DNA of 64,000 nt from Microbacterium hibisci (GCF_015278255.1 NZ_JADIJC010000002.1:539099-603098), one strand, 5' to 3'. Positions 15,661 to 24,639 are shown, numbered from the stretch's first letter. The notes: a model not told the origin generated them from the sequence alone. Numbers and translations: made by a program.

Positions 15661-15959
15661 CCCACGGCTCCGCGTCGGCGTGGCCGGCGTCACGGCCGCA
15701 GCCATTCGATGCGTTGCTCCGGCGCGCCGCCGATCTCGAACTCGTCGCCGTCGCCGACCCCCCGGGGCGGCGGCGACGTTCCCTCCTCCACGCACGTCTT
15801 CGCCGACGCGGCCGCCATGTCGACGCGGGCGGTCCCGGCATCGTGGTGCTGAGCACGCCCATCCCGACCCACACCGGTCTCACGCGGCTCGCGCCGGCGC
15901 GGGGCGTCGAGCGCGTCGCCTGGGATGCCCGGACGGTCCGAGACCTCGGCGCGCTCTGA
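15657..15959 (+). pseudogene. Decayed Gfo/Idh/MocA-family oxidoreductase fragment
   Basis: The 300 bp after the LacI-PmoA gene encode, in two or three different frames, pieces of the N-terminal dinucleotide-binding domain of a Gfo/Idh/MocA oxidoreductase: RVGVAGV in one frame, FDALLRRAADLELVAVADP in a second, THVFADAAAM in a third, then DAGGPGIVVLSTPIPTHTGL back in the second. The gene stops after about 100 codons instead of about 350. It is therefore a frameshifted and truncated relic. Intact oxidoreductases of this family often neighbour PmoA-like genes, so this was probably the partner of the upstream fusion. Confidence 0.75.
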
Positions 15960-15968
15960 CACGCAGCG

Positions 15969-17018
15969 TCAGGGCGAGCCCAGCCTGCCGACCCCGATGA
16001 CCGCGGACGCGTCGTCGTCCACCGGCGCGGTGGAGTTGCGCACCACGAGCGGCGACGACTCGTAGAGCCGGTGCGTCGACGCGCCGGGATCGTCGAGCTG
16101 CCACATGAGCAGCTGCACCGCCGCGCGCCCCTGCTGGTGCGGGCGCTGCTGCAGCGTCGTCAGCGAGAACATGTCGGCATAGGAGTGGTCGTCGATGCCG
16201 ACGACGCTCAGCCGTTCGGGCACGCGGATCCCGAGACGCCGCGCCGCGATGATGGCGCCGACCGCCACCTCGTCGCATACGCCGATGATCCCGGTGGGGC
16301 GGGTGCGGCGGTCGCCGAGAAGGTCCACGGCTGCGGCGTACCCTCCCGGCAGCGTCACCTCGGAGGGGAGATGCCGAGCGGATGCCTCGATCCCGGCCTC
16401 GCGCATCGCCGCGAGGTATCCGTCCAGCCGGCGACCGTCGCTGAAGCTCGTGTGGCGGCCGTCGGGATCGCCGCCCAGGAAGACGATCTCGCGATGCCCG
16501 AGTCCGATCAGGTGGTCGGTCGCGATCCGGGCGGCCGCTCCGTCGTCGATCGAGACGGCGTTGGTGCCGATGTCGTAGCCGCCCACCGCCACGACGGGCT
16601 TCCCGAACGCGACCAGTCGCTCCAGCTCGCGGGCGTTGGGTTCGATCCCCACCGCGATGAGCCCGTCGAATCTCTTCCGCGCGAGGAAGTGCTCGAACAT
16701 CTCGCGACGAGCAGCGGACTCGGGGCGCGCGCCGTAGAGGGCCAGGTCGTAGCGGCGCTCGAGGAGGGCGTCCTGGATCCCCTCGAGCACCTGGGTGAAG
16801 AACCAGCGGTCGAGCGAAGGCATCACGACGCCGACGGTCTGAGTGCGGCCGGTCACCAGACTGACCGCGGACGTCGTCGGGACGTAGCCCAGCGAGGCGG
16901 CGGCATCCCTCACGCGCGTCCGCGTCGCCTCGGAGACGTACCCGGCTCCCGTGAGCGCCCGCGAAGCCGTCGATTTCGAGACGCCTGCCAGCCGGGCGAC
17001 GTCGGCGATGCCCGCCAT
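15969..17018 (-). CDS. LacI-family transcriptional regulator of the second sugar importer
   Basis: A 349-aa regulator with an N-terminal helix-turn-helix (IADVARLAGVSKSTASRALTG) and a sugar-binding effector domain (VGVVMPSLDRWFFTQVLEGI ... RLSVVGIDDHSYADMFSLTT). The ATG at 17018 is preceded by AGGAGGA and family similarity starts there; an upstream in-frame start at 17084 would overlap the operator. It is divergent from an alpha-glucoside-type ABC importer, with operator palindromes between, so it should repress both itself and the importer until the sugar is present. Confidence 0.9.
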   Translation of the reverse strand: MAGIADVARLAGVSKSTASRALTGAGYVSEATRTRVRDAAASLGYVPTTSAVSLVTGRTQTVGVVMPSLDRWFFTQVLEGIQDALLERRYDLALYGARPESAARREMFEHFLARKRFDGLIAVGIEPNARELERLVAFGKPVVAVGGYDIGTNAVSIDDGAAARIATDHLIGLGHREIVFLGGDPDGRHTSFSDGRRLDGYLAAMREAGIEASARHLPSEVTLPGGYAAAVDLLGDRRTRPTGIIGVCDEVAVGAIIAARRLGIRVPERLSVVGIDDHSYADMFSLTTLQQRPHQQGRAAVQLLMWQLDDPGASTHRLYESSPLVVRNSTAPVDDDASAVIGVGRLGSP

Positions 17019-17061
17019 CGGGTCCTCCTCGTGCCCGGCGACCTCGCCGTCGCCCGGAAAT

Positions 17062-17197
17062 CTGGAACCGGTTCCAGCGCTCATTGTGCCGTGAACGCGG
17101 TCCGCGCACCACCCCGCTTCGGGCGTTTACCGAGTTGTGACCCTCGGTCATTGTGCGGCCTGGCGGCATCCCCTACCGTGGGCATGGAATCGGTTCC
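17062..17197. promoter_or_regulatory. LacI operators and importer promoter between divergent genes
   Basis: A perfect 16-bp palindrome CTGGAACCGGTTCCAG (17062-17077) with the central CG typical of LacI operators lies just before the regulator gene. A second site, GGAATCGGTTCC (17186-17197, one mismatch to symmetry), overlaps the expected start of the importer transcript. The importer promoter is probably TTGTGC (17151-17156), 17 bp, TACCGT (17174-17179). The two operators are 121 bp apart centre to centre, which would allow repression by looping. Confidence 0.8.
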
Positions 17198-17257
17198 CGA
17201 AGTTCGCACGCGGTCCGGGAACAGCAGTCGGTCCGCGGAGCTCAAAGAGGAGGACGC

Positions 17258-18598
17258 ATGAAGACATCGACACGAGGCCGCGTCATCGCGGCTGTCGCCC
17301 TGGCCGGAACGACGGGCCTGGTGCTCGTCGGATGCACGGGCGGACCGGGCGTCGACGACGGCGGCGGCGGCGGCGAGGAGGGTGGCGAGAACGTCGTCAC
17401 CGTCTACGGCACGATCGTCGCTCCCGAGCAGGAGCTGCTCGAGGAGTCCTGGGCCGACTGGGAGGAAGAGAACGACATCGACATCCAGTACGAGGGGTCG
17501 AAGGAGTTCGAGGCGCAGATCGCTGTTCGCGCGCAGGGCGGCACGCCGCCCGACCTCGCGATCTTCCCGCAGCCGGGTCTCATGGCCGACATGGCCAGCC
17601 GCGACCTGATCCTGCCTGCCCCGCAGGGCGTCGCCGACAACGTGGCGGAGTACTGGAGTGAGGACTGGGCCGGCTACGGCACCGTCGACGGCACGCTGTA
17701 CGGCGCGCCGCTGATGGCCAGCGTGAAGGGGTGGGTCTGGTACTCGCCGTCGCAGTTCGCCGAACACGGCTGGGAGGTCCCGACCGACTGGCAGGGCGTG
17801 CTCGACCTGACCGCGCAGGCCCAGGCCGACCTCGGGACCGCACCGTGGTGCATCGGCTTCCAGTCCGATGCCGCGACGGGCTGGCCCGGCACCGACTGGG
17901 TCGAAGACATCGTGCTGCGCCAATCCGGCACCGAGGTCTACGACCAGTGGATCGCCAACGAGATCCCCTTCACCGACCCGCAGATCAAGTCGGCGTTCGA
18001 GGAGTTCGGCAAGATCGCCCTCAACGGCGAGTACGTCAACGCGGGCTTCGGCGGTATCGACACGATTCCGACGACCCCGTTCGGCACCGACCCGGCGGCT
18101 GCGATGGCCGACGGATCGTGCGCCCTGCACCACCAGGCGTCGTTCTTCGACGGCTTCCTGGTCGACGCCGGCGCTGAGGTCGGAGAGGACGGCGACATCT
18201 GGGCCTTCCTCCTCCCGCCGTACGAGGCCGGCGGCGAGTCCGCGGGCGACGTGGTGACCGGCGGCGGCGAGATCGTCGCGGCGTTCAGCGACGACGAGGC
18301 GACCGTGAAGGTGCAGGAGTTCCTCTCGAGCCCCGAGTGGGCGAACAACCGGGTCAGCCTCGGCGGCGTCATCAGCGCCAACAAGGGTCTCGACCCCGAG
18401 AGCGCGTCCAGCCCCATCCTGCAGGAGGCCATCGCGATCCTGCAGAGCGAAGACACCACGTTCCGCTTCGACGCATCCGACCTGATGCCGGGTGCGGTCG
18501 GCGCGGGCACGTTCTTCAAGGGGATGGTCGACTATGTGAACGGCACTCCGCTCGACACGGTGCTGGAGCAGATCGAGTCCGGCTGGCCGGCGGAGTAA
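17258..18598 (+). CDS. Alpha-glucoside-type sugar-binding lipoprotein of ABC importer
   Basis: A 446-aa solute-binding protein with a lipobox (VLVGC, Cys at residue 25), followed by a Gly/Glu-rich linker of about 20 residues and the mature domain. Blocks such as EFEAQIAVRAQGGTPPDLAIFPQPG and WCIGFQSDAATGWPGTDWVEDIVLR match AglE-like alpha-glucoside-binding proteins. AAAGAGGAGGA gives a strong start at 17258. It is first in an operon with two permeases and is controlled by the divergent LacI regulator. The assignment to alpha-glucosides is by family resemblance, not by ligand residues. Confidence 0.85.
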   Translation: MKTSTRGRVIAAVALAGTTGLVLVGCTGGPGVDDGGGGGEEGGENVVTVYGTIVAPEQELLEESWADWEEENDIDIQYEGSKEFEAQIAVRAQGGTPPDLAIFPQPGLMADMASRDLILPAPQGVADNVAEYWSEDWAGYGTVDGTLYGAPLMASVKGWVWYSPSQFAEHGWEVPTDWQGVLDLTAQAQADLGTAPWCIGFQSDAATGWPGTDWVEDIVLRQSGTEVYDQWIANEIPFTDPQIKSAFEEFGKIALNGEYVNAGFGGIDTIPTTPFGTDPAAAMADGSCALHHQASFFDGFLVDAGAEVGEDGDIWAFLLPPYEAGGESAGDVVTGGGEIVAAFSDDEATVKVQEFLSSPEWANNRVSLGGVISANKGLDPESASSPILQEAIAILQSEDTTFRFDASDLMPGAVGAGTFFKGMVDYVNGTPLDTVLEQIESGWPAE

Positions 18599-18617
18599 CG
18601 CCCGCCCGCTTCTGAAC

Positions 18618-18645
18618 GGGGCCGCCGCCGCACGGCGGCGGCCCC
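18618..18645 (+). terminator. Intercistronic hairpin between binding protein and permeases
   Basis: A perfect 13-bp stem GGGGCCGCCGCCG (18618-18630) and CGGCGGCGGCCCC (18633-18645) lies 20 bp after the binding-protein stop codon, within the operon. It probably works as a partial terminator or 3' stabiliser, giving more binding protein than permease. Confidence 0.7.
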
Positions 18646-18697
18646 TTCTCCCTCCCGCTGCACACGTCAGCGCCGACGTCGCACCCGAAAGGTACCC

Positions 18698-19831
18698 ATG
18701 TCCGCCTTCCTGAGATGGGTGAGCACGCTCAACCCGTGGCTGGAGATCCTCGTCATCGTCGGGGTGTTCCTGCTCGTGGTCGCGCTCATCCTGTTCTTCG
18801 TCGAGATCGCCACTCGCCCCGGTCGCATGTACACGTACATCCGGCTGGCGGCGTGCGTGGCATTTCCCGCCCTCTTCCTCTGGTTCCTGCAGTCGTATCA
18901 GTGGGCCATCGCCGCCGCGGCGGTGCTGGGCCTGCTCTTCTTCTTCCTCGACAAGCGGGCCAGGGGCGGCGAGGGGTCGCTCTTCCAGCTGTTCGGCTTC
19001 CTGACGCCGGCGATCCTGCTGCTGCTGGTCGGCCTGATCGTGCCGACGATCCAGACGATGTTCCAGGCCTTCATGAACTCCCGCGGCACCGCGTTCGTCG
19101 GGTGGGACAACTTCGTCTGGATCTTCTCGCAGGAGCAGAACGTCCGGGTCATCGTGAACACGATCGTGTGGGTGCTGATCGCGCCGGCGGTGTCGACGAT
19201 CGCCGGCCTCGCGTACGCGTACTTCATCGACAAGACCCGCGGCGAGCGGTACTACAAGATCCTCGTCTTCATGCCGATGGCGATCTCGTTCGTGGGCGCC
19301 TCGATCATCTGGCGCTTCATGTACACCGCGCGGCCCGCCGATCAGGAGCAGATCGGCTTCCTCAACCAGGTGATCGTGTGGTTCGGCGGCACGCCCGTGA
19401 ACTTCCTCGCGGTCGAGCCCTGGAACACGCTGTTCCTGATCGTCGTCCTCATCTGGATCCAGACCGGTTTCGCGATGGTGATCCTGTCCGCCGCCATCAA
19501 GGGCGTGCCCACCGAGCAGATCGAGGCGGCGGAGCTCGACGGCACCAACGGCTGGCAGCGCTTCATCAACGTCATCGTCCCGGGCATCCGGCCCGCGCTC
19601 ATCGTGGTCCTGACCACGATCTCGATCGCCTCGCTGAAGGTGTTCGACATCGTGCGCACGATGACCGGCGGCAACAACAACACCTCGGTCATCGCGAACG
19701 AGATGTACACCCAGTTCCGCAGCTTCGAAGCAGGGCGCTCGGCCGCCTTCGCGGTGATCCTGTTCGTGCTGGTGCTGCCGATCGTGATCTACAACGCGAT
19801 CCAGCTCAAGAAGCAGAGGGAGGTGCGGTGA
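18698..19831 (+). CDS. Alpha-glucoside-type ABC transporter permease (AglF-like)
   Basis: A 377-aa permease, longer than usual because of three extra N-terminal hydrophobic segments (residues about 10-95) before the core six. This is a feature of AglF-type alpha-glucoside permeases. The EAA loop reads QIEAAELDGTNGWQRFINVIVPG. The ATG follows GAAAGG. The stop codon overlaps the next start as TGATG. Confidence 0.85.
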   Translation: MSAFLRWVSTLNPWLEILVIVGVFLLVVALILFFVEIATRPGRMYTYIRLAACVAFPALFLWFLQSYQWAIAAAAVLGLLFFFLDKRARGGEGSLFQLFGFLTPAILLLLVGLIVPTIQTMFQAFMNSRGTAFVGWDNFVWIFSQEQNVRVIVNTIVWVLIAPAVSTIAGLAYAYFIDKTRGERYYKILVFMPMAISFVGASIIWRFMYTARPADQEQIGFLNQVIVWFGGTPVNFLAVEPWNTLFLIVVLIWIQTGFAMVILSAAIKGVPTEQIEAAELDGTNGWQRFINVIVPGIRPALIVVLTTISIASLKVFDIVRTMTGGNNNTSVIANEMYTQFRSFEAGRSAAFAVILFVLVLPIVIYNAIQLKKQREVR

Positions 19832-20802
19832 TGAGCGCGGTGATGCCGGTCGATCTGCCGATCGACGAAGAGGGCAAGAAGGAGCTCGCACGCGGAGCCC
19901 GCAGAGCCGATCGCGACATGTTCGGCAAGACCAAGCGCCGGCTGACGTCGCGCTGGGCGACGCTCGCCGCGCTGATCATCGCGATCCTCTGGACGATCCC
20001 CACCTTCGGCCTGCTGATCAGCTCGTTCCGTCCGCGGGAGCTCATCCAGACCACGGGCTGGTGGACCGTCTTCGAGAACTGGGGCTGGACGCTCGAGAAC
20101 TACGCGACGGCGCTCCAGGCGGGCAACAGCCAGCTCACGATGGCGCAGGCGTTCGTCAACTCGTTCGCGATCACGATCCCGGCCACGATCATCCCGATCT
20201 CGATCGCGCTGCTCGCGGCCTACGCGTTCGCGTGGATGGACTTCCGGGGCAAGAACATCCTGTTCATCCTGGTGTTCGCCCTGCAGATCGTCCCGATCCA
20301 GATGGCGCTGATCCCGCTGCTGCAGCTGTTCTCGCGCGGCACGATCTTCGGCATCCCGGTGATCCAGGCCATCGGCTCGGCCGGCTACGCGCAGGTGTGG
20401 ATCGCCCACACGATCTTCGCGCTGCCGCTGGCGATCTTCCTGCTGCATAACTTCGTGTCGGAGATCCCGGGTGAGGTGATCGAGGCGGCGCGGGTCGACG
20501 GCGCGGGTCACGGGCAGATCTTCTTCCGGATCATCCTGCCGCTCACGATGCCGGCGATCGCGTCGGTGGCGATCTTCCAGTTCCTGTGGGTGTGGAACGA
20601 CCTGCTGGTCGCCCTCATCTTCGCCGACGGCAATGTGGCGCCGATCACGAAACTCCTCGCCGAGATGACCGGAAACCGCGGTCAGGACTGGTTCCTGCTC
20701 ACGGCGGGCGCGTTCATCGCCCTCGTGGTGCCGCTGGTCGTGTTCCTGTCGCTGCAGCGGTTCTTCGTCCGCGGACTCCTCGCGGGCAGCACGAAGGGCT
20801 GA
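19831..20802 (+). CDS. Alpha-glucoside-type ABC transporter permease (AglG-like)
   Basis: A 323-aa permease with a charged N-terminal tail of about 45 residues, six membrane segments and the EAA loop EVIEAARVDGAGHGQIFFRI. It pairs with the preceding permease. Its ATG overlaps the upstream stop (TGATG), so translation is coupled; AGGGAGG lies just upstream. A periplasmic loop between the first two segments is enlarged (WWTVFENWGWTLENYATAL), as in AglG proteins. The operon has no ATPase gene. Confidence 0.85.
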   Translation: MSAVMPVDLPIDEEGKKELARGARRADRDMFGKTKRRLTSRWATLAALIIAILWTIPTFGLLISSFRPRELIQTTGWWTVFENWGWTLENYATALQAGNSQLTMAQAFVNSFAITIPATIIPISIALLAAYAFAWMDFRGKNILFILVFALQIVPIQMALIPLLQLFSRGTIFGIPVIQAIGSAGYAQVWIAHTIFALPLAIFLLHNFVSEIPGEVIEAARVDGAGHGQIFFRIILPLTMPAIASVAIFQFLWVWNDLLVALIFADGNVAPITKLLAEMTGNRGQDWFLLTAGAFIALVVPLVVFLSLQRFFVRGLLAGSTKG

Positions 20803-20814
20803 AAGACCGAGTAG

Positions 20815-20864
20815 TGACGGATGCCGCGGGCGGGCGCTTCGGCGCCGGCCCGCGGCATCCGTCA
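20815..20864. terminator. Bidirectional terminator between convergent genes
   Basis: A perfect 16-bp stem TGACGGATGCCGCGGG (20815-20830) and CCCGCGGCATCCGTCA (20849-20864), with an inner GGCGC-TTCG-GCGCC hairpin. It is placed between the importer operon and the convergent DUF305 gene and could serve both. The stem is an extended version of the hairpin at 5153-5183. Confidence 0.85.
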
Positions 20865-20919
20865 TCCCTGCGCGTGCCGAGGGGCGGCGCTGGCCCGCAG
20901 GCGTCCGCGGACGGGCGCG

Positions 20920-21594
20920 TCAGGCGGCGCAGCCGAGGCGGTCCTGGATGGAGCGCATCGCGTCAATCTCGGCCGTCTGCCCGTTCTTGATCGCCTCGGC
21001 GACCTCGAGGGCGCGCCCGTCGCTGCCGAGTTCGAGCAGCGCCTCGGCCATCGGGATGGCGCCCTCGTGGTGGCGGATCATGAGGGTGAGGAACCGGCAG
21101 TCGGCCTCCTGGCCCGTGGCGGCCTCGAGCGCTGCGATCTCGTCCGCCGAGGCCATGCCCATCGCGGCGTGCGCTTCTTCGTCGCTCATCGGCTCCGAGG
21201 AGGTGGCGCCGTGCGCGTGGCCGGCCTCGGAGGCCTCCATCCACTGCATCATGGGACCGCCGGCCTGGGGGAGTCCCCATTGCACGAGCCAGTCGTACAT
21301 CTGACCGCGCTGGCCGGCCTGCCCGGTGGCGATGTCGTAGGCGAGGATCCGCAGCTCGCTGTCGTCGGTCTTGCGGTAGATCTCCATCGCCATCTCGATG
21401 GCCTGCGCGTGATGCACCTGCATGTCGCGCGAGAACCCGGCCTCGGGCGAGCTCGTCCCGGGAGTGGCCGCGCCGCCCTGTGTGCCGAACGTCGAGAAGC
21501 GTCCCACCGCGAAGGCGAGGCCGGCGATGAGGATGAGTGCGACGGTGACGACGAACCACCGCCGGGAGCCTCCCGCCGATGGCTCGTCCGTCAT
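20920..21594 (-). CDS. DUF305 family membrane-anchored protein
   Basis: A 224-aa protein with one N-terminal membrane segment (WFVVTVALILIAGLAFAVG) and an exported helical domain. Both double-histidine motifs of DUF305 are present: MQVHHAQAIEMA (about 60-70) and MIRHHEGAIPMAEALLELG (about 170-188), plus methionine-rich stretches (GPMMQWMEA; HAAMGMA) that suggest copper or other metal binding. It sits 7 bp after the DUF3105 gene, so the two form an operon; the same pairing is common in actinobacteria. Function is not established. Confidence 0.85.
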   Translation of the reverse strand: MTDEPSAGGSRRWFVVTVALILIAGLAFAVGRFSTFGTQGGAATPGTSSPEAGFSRDMQVHHAQAIEMAMEIYRKTDDSELRILAYDIATGQAGQRGQMYDWLVQWGLPQAGGPMMQWMEASEAGHAHGATSSEPMSDEEAHAAMGMASADEIAALEAATGQEADCRFLTLMIRHHEGAIPMAEALLELGSDGRALEVAEAIKNGQTAEIDAMRSIQDRLGCAA

Positions 21595-21601
21595 GTCGGG
21601 C

Positions 21602-22312
21602 CTACTTCTTGCCGGGAGCTTCGAACGCGCCGGTGCAGGCCGCGCCCGGCTCGGGGGCGTTGGTGCTGTTCCAGTACGCCTGGATGAACTCCGCGATCCG
21701 TTGGTCGTCGGCGGAGTCGACCTTCAGCTGGGCGTTCCACGCGCTGACGGCGATCGGGGTGTCCATGTCGGGGTACGGCGTGAGCAGCGTGTACGTGGAC
21801 GGGAGCTCGTCTTCGAGGGCCGCGATGTCTTCGTCGGTCACCTGGGCCGGGTCGTACGTGATCCACACGGCGCCGTGCTCGAGGGAGTGCACCGCATTCT
21901 CGTTGGGCACCGGCTCGGTGTAGACGCCGCAGTTCAGCCAGGCAGCGTTGTGGTCGCCGCCGGCCGGGGGCGTCTGCGGGTAGTCCACCGCGGTGTCGAC
22001 GTGGTTGGCGGTGTTGGTGAAGGTCTCGACGCCCTCGATACCGCTGCCGTCGCCGTCTCCGCGGGCGTAGCTCGGCGCGGGCGCCGGCGCGAAGACGATG
22101 GAGGCGACGATGGCCCCCACCACGAGCACCGCGGCGGTCGAGCCGACGATCCACCACACCAGCTTGCTGCGCCGGCGCTTGGCGAGCTGCTTCTGGTACT
22201 CGGCCAGCTTCTCCTGGCGCTTCTGCTCGCGCTGCTGCTTGACAGTGAGGTCGATCTTCGCCTGAGTCGCGGGGTTGCCGCTCTTGCGCTTGTCGTCGGA
22301 GGTCGGGGTCAT
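21602..22312 (-). CDS. DUF3105 family membrane-anchored protein
   Basis: A 236-aa protein. A basic cytoplasmic region rich in Gln, Lys and Arg (residues about 18-48, probably coiled coil) is followed by a membrane segment (LVWWIVGSTAAVLVVGAIVASIVF) and an exported domain with DUF3105 blocks: HNAAWLNCGVYTEPV, ENAVHSLEHGAVWITYDP and FIQAYWNSTNAPEPGAAC. Conserved His, Cys and Glu residues suggest a metal or redox role, but none is proven. It is the first gene of a two-gene operon with DUF305. Confidence 0.85.
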   Translation of the reverse strand: MTPTSDDKRKSGNPATQAKIDLTVKQQREQKRQEKLAEYQKQLAKRRRSKLVWWIVGSTAAVLVVGAIVASIVFAPAPAPSYARGDGDGSGIEGVETFTNTANHVDTAVDYPQTPPAGGDHNAAWLNCGVYTEPVPNENAVHSLEHGAVWITYDPAQVTDEDIAALEDELPSTYTLLTPYPDMDTPIAVSAWNAQLKVDSADDQRIAEFIQAYWNSTNAPEPGAACTGAFEAPGKK

Positions 22313-22701
22313 GCTCGTGATCTCTGCCGTTCTTGAACAGGGGTCTGGGCGCCCGGCGCGTGCCGCGGAAAGCGGGTGGCGGGTTGCCCTCATCCTATGC
22401 GAGCGCATGTGTCCCGGCCCTGGGAAGGCGCCGACAGCGGCGGGCGCCTGCCAGCGGTGCCTGCTGGGAAGGCGCTTGCAGGGTGCGGCGCGGCATCCGT
22501 TATCATGGGTACTCGAATCGATTCGACCTTCCTTCAGGTCGGTCGTGCGGATGACGGCGTCGATCGGCAGCGCCGGATCGTCCGCGTCTCTCGGTCCGCC
22601 ACCCCTCCCGTTCCGCGCACCACGACCGGCTTCCGGCCCCGTGCGGTTCCTCCTCGCCAGCGCTCCCCGTCGAAACTCTCGCCACGAAACGAAGTCCACT
22701 G
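22313..22701. other. Intergenic region with probable exporter promoter and palindrome
   Basis: Divergent region of 389 bp without a supportable gene. A TATCAT box (22501-22506) is followed by a perfect 14-bp palindrome TCGAATCGATTCGA (22513-22526) where a repressor could sit on the transcription start. If so, the exporter mRNA has a leader of about 190 nt. GCGGCATCCGTT precedes the -10 box. Confidence 0.45.
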
Positions 22702-24057
22702 TTGCTCGACACCGCCTCCGTCCCCGTCCAGAAGCCCGAAGACCGCCGCCCCGCTGAGCCCGCGCCGCATCCGACCTCGACGGGCGCCATCCGCACGCTG
22801 GGGAGCAACCCCGCGACGGCGCCCATCGTCCTGCACCCCGGGGACTCGATCCCGCACCGCCGCCGGGTGCTCTACATCATCCTGCTCGGCGCGCTCACGG
22901 CACTCGGCCCGTTCACGATCGACCTGTACCTGCCGGCCTTCCCGGTGCTCGAGGCCGACTTCGACACCACGGCGGCCGCGATCCAGCTGACGCTCACGGG
23001 CACGATGATCGGCTTCGCGCTCGGCCAGCTGATCGTCGGGCCGCTCAGCGACAAGGTCGGCCGGCGCGTGCCGCTGCTGTCGGTCACGGCGCTCCACGTG
23101 CTCGCGAGCACCGCCGCCGCGCTCGCCCCCACGCTCGAGCTGCTCTCGGTCGCGCGCGTGCTGCAGGGGGCGGGTGCCGCCGCCGGCGGAGTCGTCGCGG
23201 CCGCCATCGTGCGCGACCTGTTCGGCGGCCGTCGCCTGGTGGTCATGCTGTCGCGCCTCGCGCTCGTGTCGGGCGTCGCGCCGGTGCTCGCGCCGCTGGT
23301 CGGCTCGGCGCTCCTGGCGGTCATGCCCTGGCGCGGCATCTTCGTCGTGCTGGCCGTGTACGGCGCGGTCATGCTCGTCTCGGCGATCGTGCTCCTGCCC
23401 GAGACGCTGCCGCCGGCCCGCCGGCACGAGAAGGGCGCCACCACCGTGTGGCAGCGCTATCGCAGCGTCTTCAGCGACCGCGTCTTCATCGGCGTGCTCA
23501 TCATCGGCGGCATGACCTTCTCGGGCCTGTTCTCGTACCTCTCGAGCTCGTCGTTCCTGTTCCAGCAGGAGTACGGCTTCAACGCGCAGCAGTACGGCCT
23601 GCTCTTCGCCGTGAACTCGCTCGGCGTCGTCCTGGGCGTGCAGACGGCGTCGCGGCTCGCCGCCCGCTTCGGCCCGCAGTGGGTGATGGCGTGGTCGACG
23701 GCGGTGCTCGTGGTCGCGGCATCCGCCATCATCGTCACCGACCAGCTGGGCTTCGGCATCTGGGGCACGATGGTGCCGCTGTTCTTCTTCATGACGGCGT
23801 GCGGGTTCACGTTCCCCTGCGTGCAGGTGCTCGCGCTCGACCGCCACGGCAAGGCCGCCGGCACCGCGCAGTCGATCGTCGGAGCGACGAACTTCGGCGT
23901 GGCCGGCCTGATCTCGCCGCTCGTCGGGTGGATCGCGAGGGATGCCGGCATCACGGCCACGACGATGGCCTCGGTCATGGTCGGCTGCGCCGTCGTCGGC
24001 GTGCTGTCGCTGTGGCTGATCGTGCGGCCCCGTACCGTGGAGCGCCTCGCTCCCTGA
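22702..24057 (+). CDS. Bcr/CflA-type MFS drug exporter
   Basis: A 451-aa, 12-segment MFS protein. The first helix contains GPFTIDLYLPAFPVLEADF, the hallmark of the Bcr/CflA subfamily, followed by GQLIVGPLSDKVGRR (motif A) and ARVLQGAGAAAGGVVAAAIVRD. It has an unusually long hydrophilic N-terminus of about 50 residues. The annotated start is TTG 22702, the first possible codon in frame, with only a weak GAAG upstream; a start closer to the first helix is possible. Such proteins export bicyclomycin, chloramphenicol or other small molecules; the substrate is unknown. Confidence 0.82.
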   Translation: MLDTASVPVQKPEDRRPAEPAPHPTSTGAIRTLGSNPATAPIVLHPGDSIPHRRRVLYIILLGALTALGPFTIDLYLPAFPVLEADFDTTAAAIQLTLTGTMIGFALGQLIVGPLSDKVGRRVPLLSVTALHVLASTAAALAPTLELLSVARVLQGAGAAAGGVVAAAIVRDLFGGRRLVVMLSRLALVSGVAPVLAPLVGSALLAVMPWRGIFVVLAVYGAVMLVSAIVLLPETLPPARRHEKGATTVWQRYRSVFSDRVFIGVLIIGGMTFSGLFSYLSSSSFLFQQEYGFNAQQYGLLFAVNSLGVVLGVQTASRLAARFGPQWVMAWSTAVLVVAASAIIVTDQLGFGIWGTMVPLFFFMTACGFTFPCVQVLALDRHGKAAGTAQSIVGATNFGVAGLISPLVGWIARDAGITATTMASVMVGCAVVGVLSLWLIVRPRTVERLAP

Positions 24058-24138
24058 GCCTCGCGCCCTGAACCGCGTGGCGGTGCGAGGCGCCGCGAGC
24101 CGTCCCACTGTCCGCGTTGCGCGTCCCGTGCTCCGGGC

Positions 24139-24639
24139 TCAGCGCTCCGCGTCGCGCACCGGCTGGAGGCGGAACAGCCGCACCGTGCGCCCCGACTCGC
24201 GCTCGTAGTTGCGGTACCCCGGCCACTGCCGTTCGATCGTCGCCCACGCGGCGTCGCGCTCGTGGTCGGGGATCGGCGTCGCCCGCACGGGCATGCGGCG
24301 ACCGCGGACGGTGATGGCCGCGTCGGGGTGGGCGAGCAGATTGGCGGTCCACGCCGGATGCCGCTGCCCGGCGAAGTTCGTGCCGGCGACGATCGCACGT
24401 CCGTGGCCGTCGGCCGTGTACATCAGCGGCACGTCGCGCGGCTCGCCCGACCTCGCGCCGGTCGTGTGCAGGACGAGGGAGGGCACCAGCAGCGCGCTCA
24501 GCTGCACGCGTCCGCGCGAGATCCGGGCGACGAGGCGCTCGACCGGCGGCAGGAAGACCGGGCCGATGATCCGGCGGAAGACCCGGGTGCGAGTGAGCGG
24601 CGCGATCACCGCGCGTACCGCGTCCACGACGATTCCCAT
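24139..24639 (-). CDS. Nitroreductase/deazaflavin-dependent (F420H2-type) family protein
   Basis: A 166-aa protein of the split-beta-barrel DUF385/Ddn group: LLVPSLVLHTTGARSGEPRDVPLMY and GRAIVAGTNFAGQRHPAWTANLLAHPDA are diagnostic. Members use reduced F420 or act as quinone or fatty acid reductases. Start ATG 24639 was chosen because similarity begins close to it; a CAGGAT box lies 6 nt upstream. It is divergent from the PAP2 gene. Its physiological substrate cannot be inferred. Confidence 0.82.
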   Translation of the reverse strand: MGIVVDAVRAVIAPLTRTRVFRRIIGPVFLPPVERLVARISRGRVQLSALLVPSLVLHTTGARSGEPRDVPLMYTADGHGRAIVAGTNFAGQRHPAWTANLLAHPDAAITVRGRRMPVRATPIPDHERDAAWATIERQWPGYRNYERESGRTVRLFRLQPVRDAER

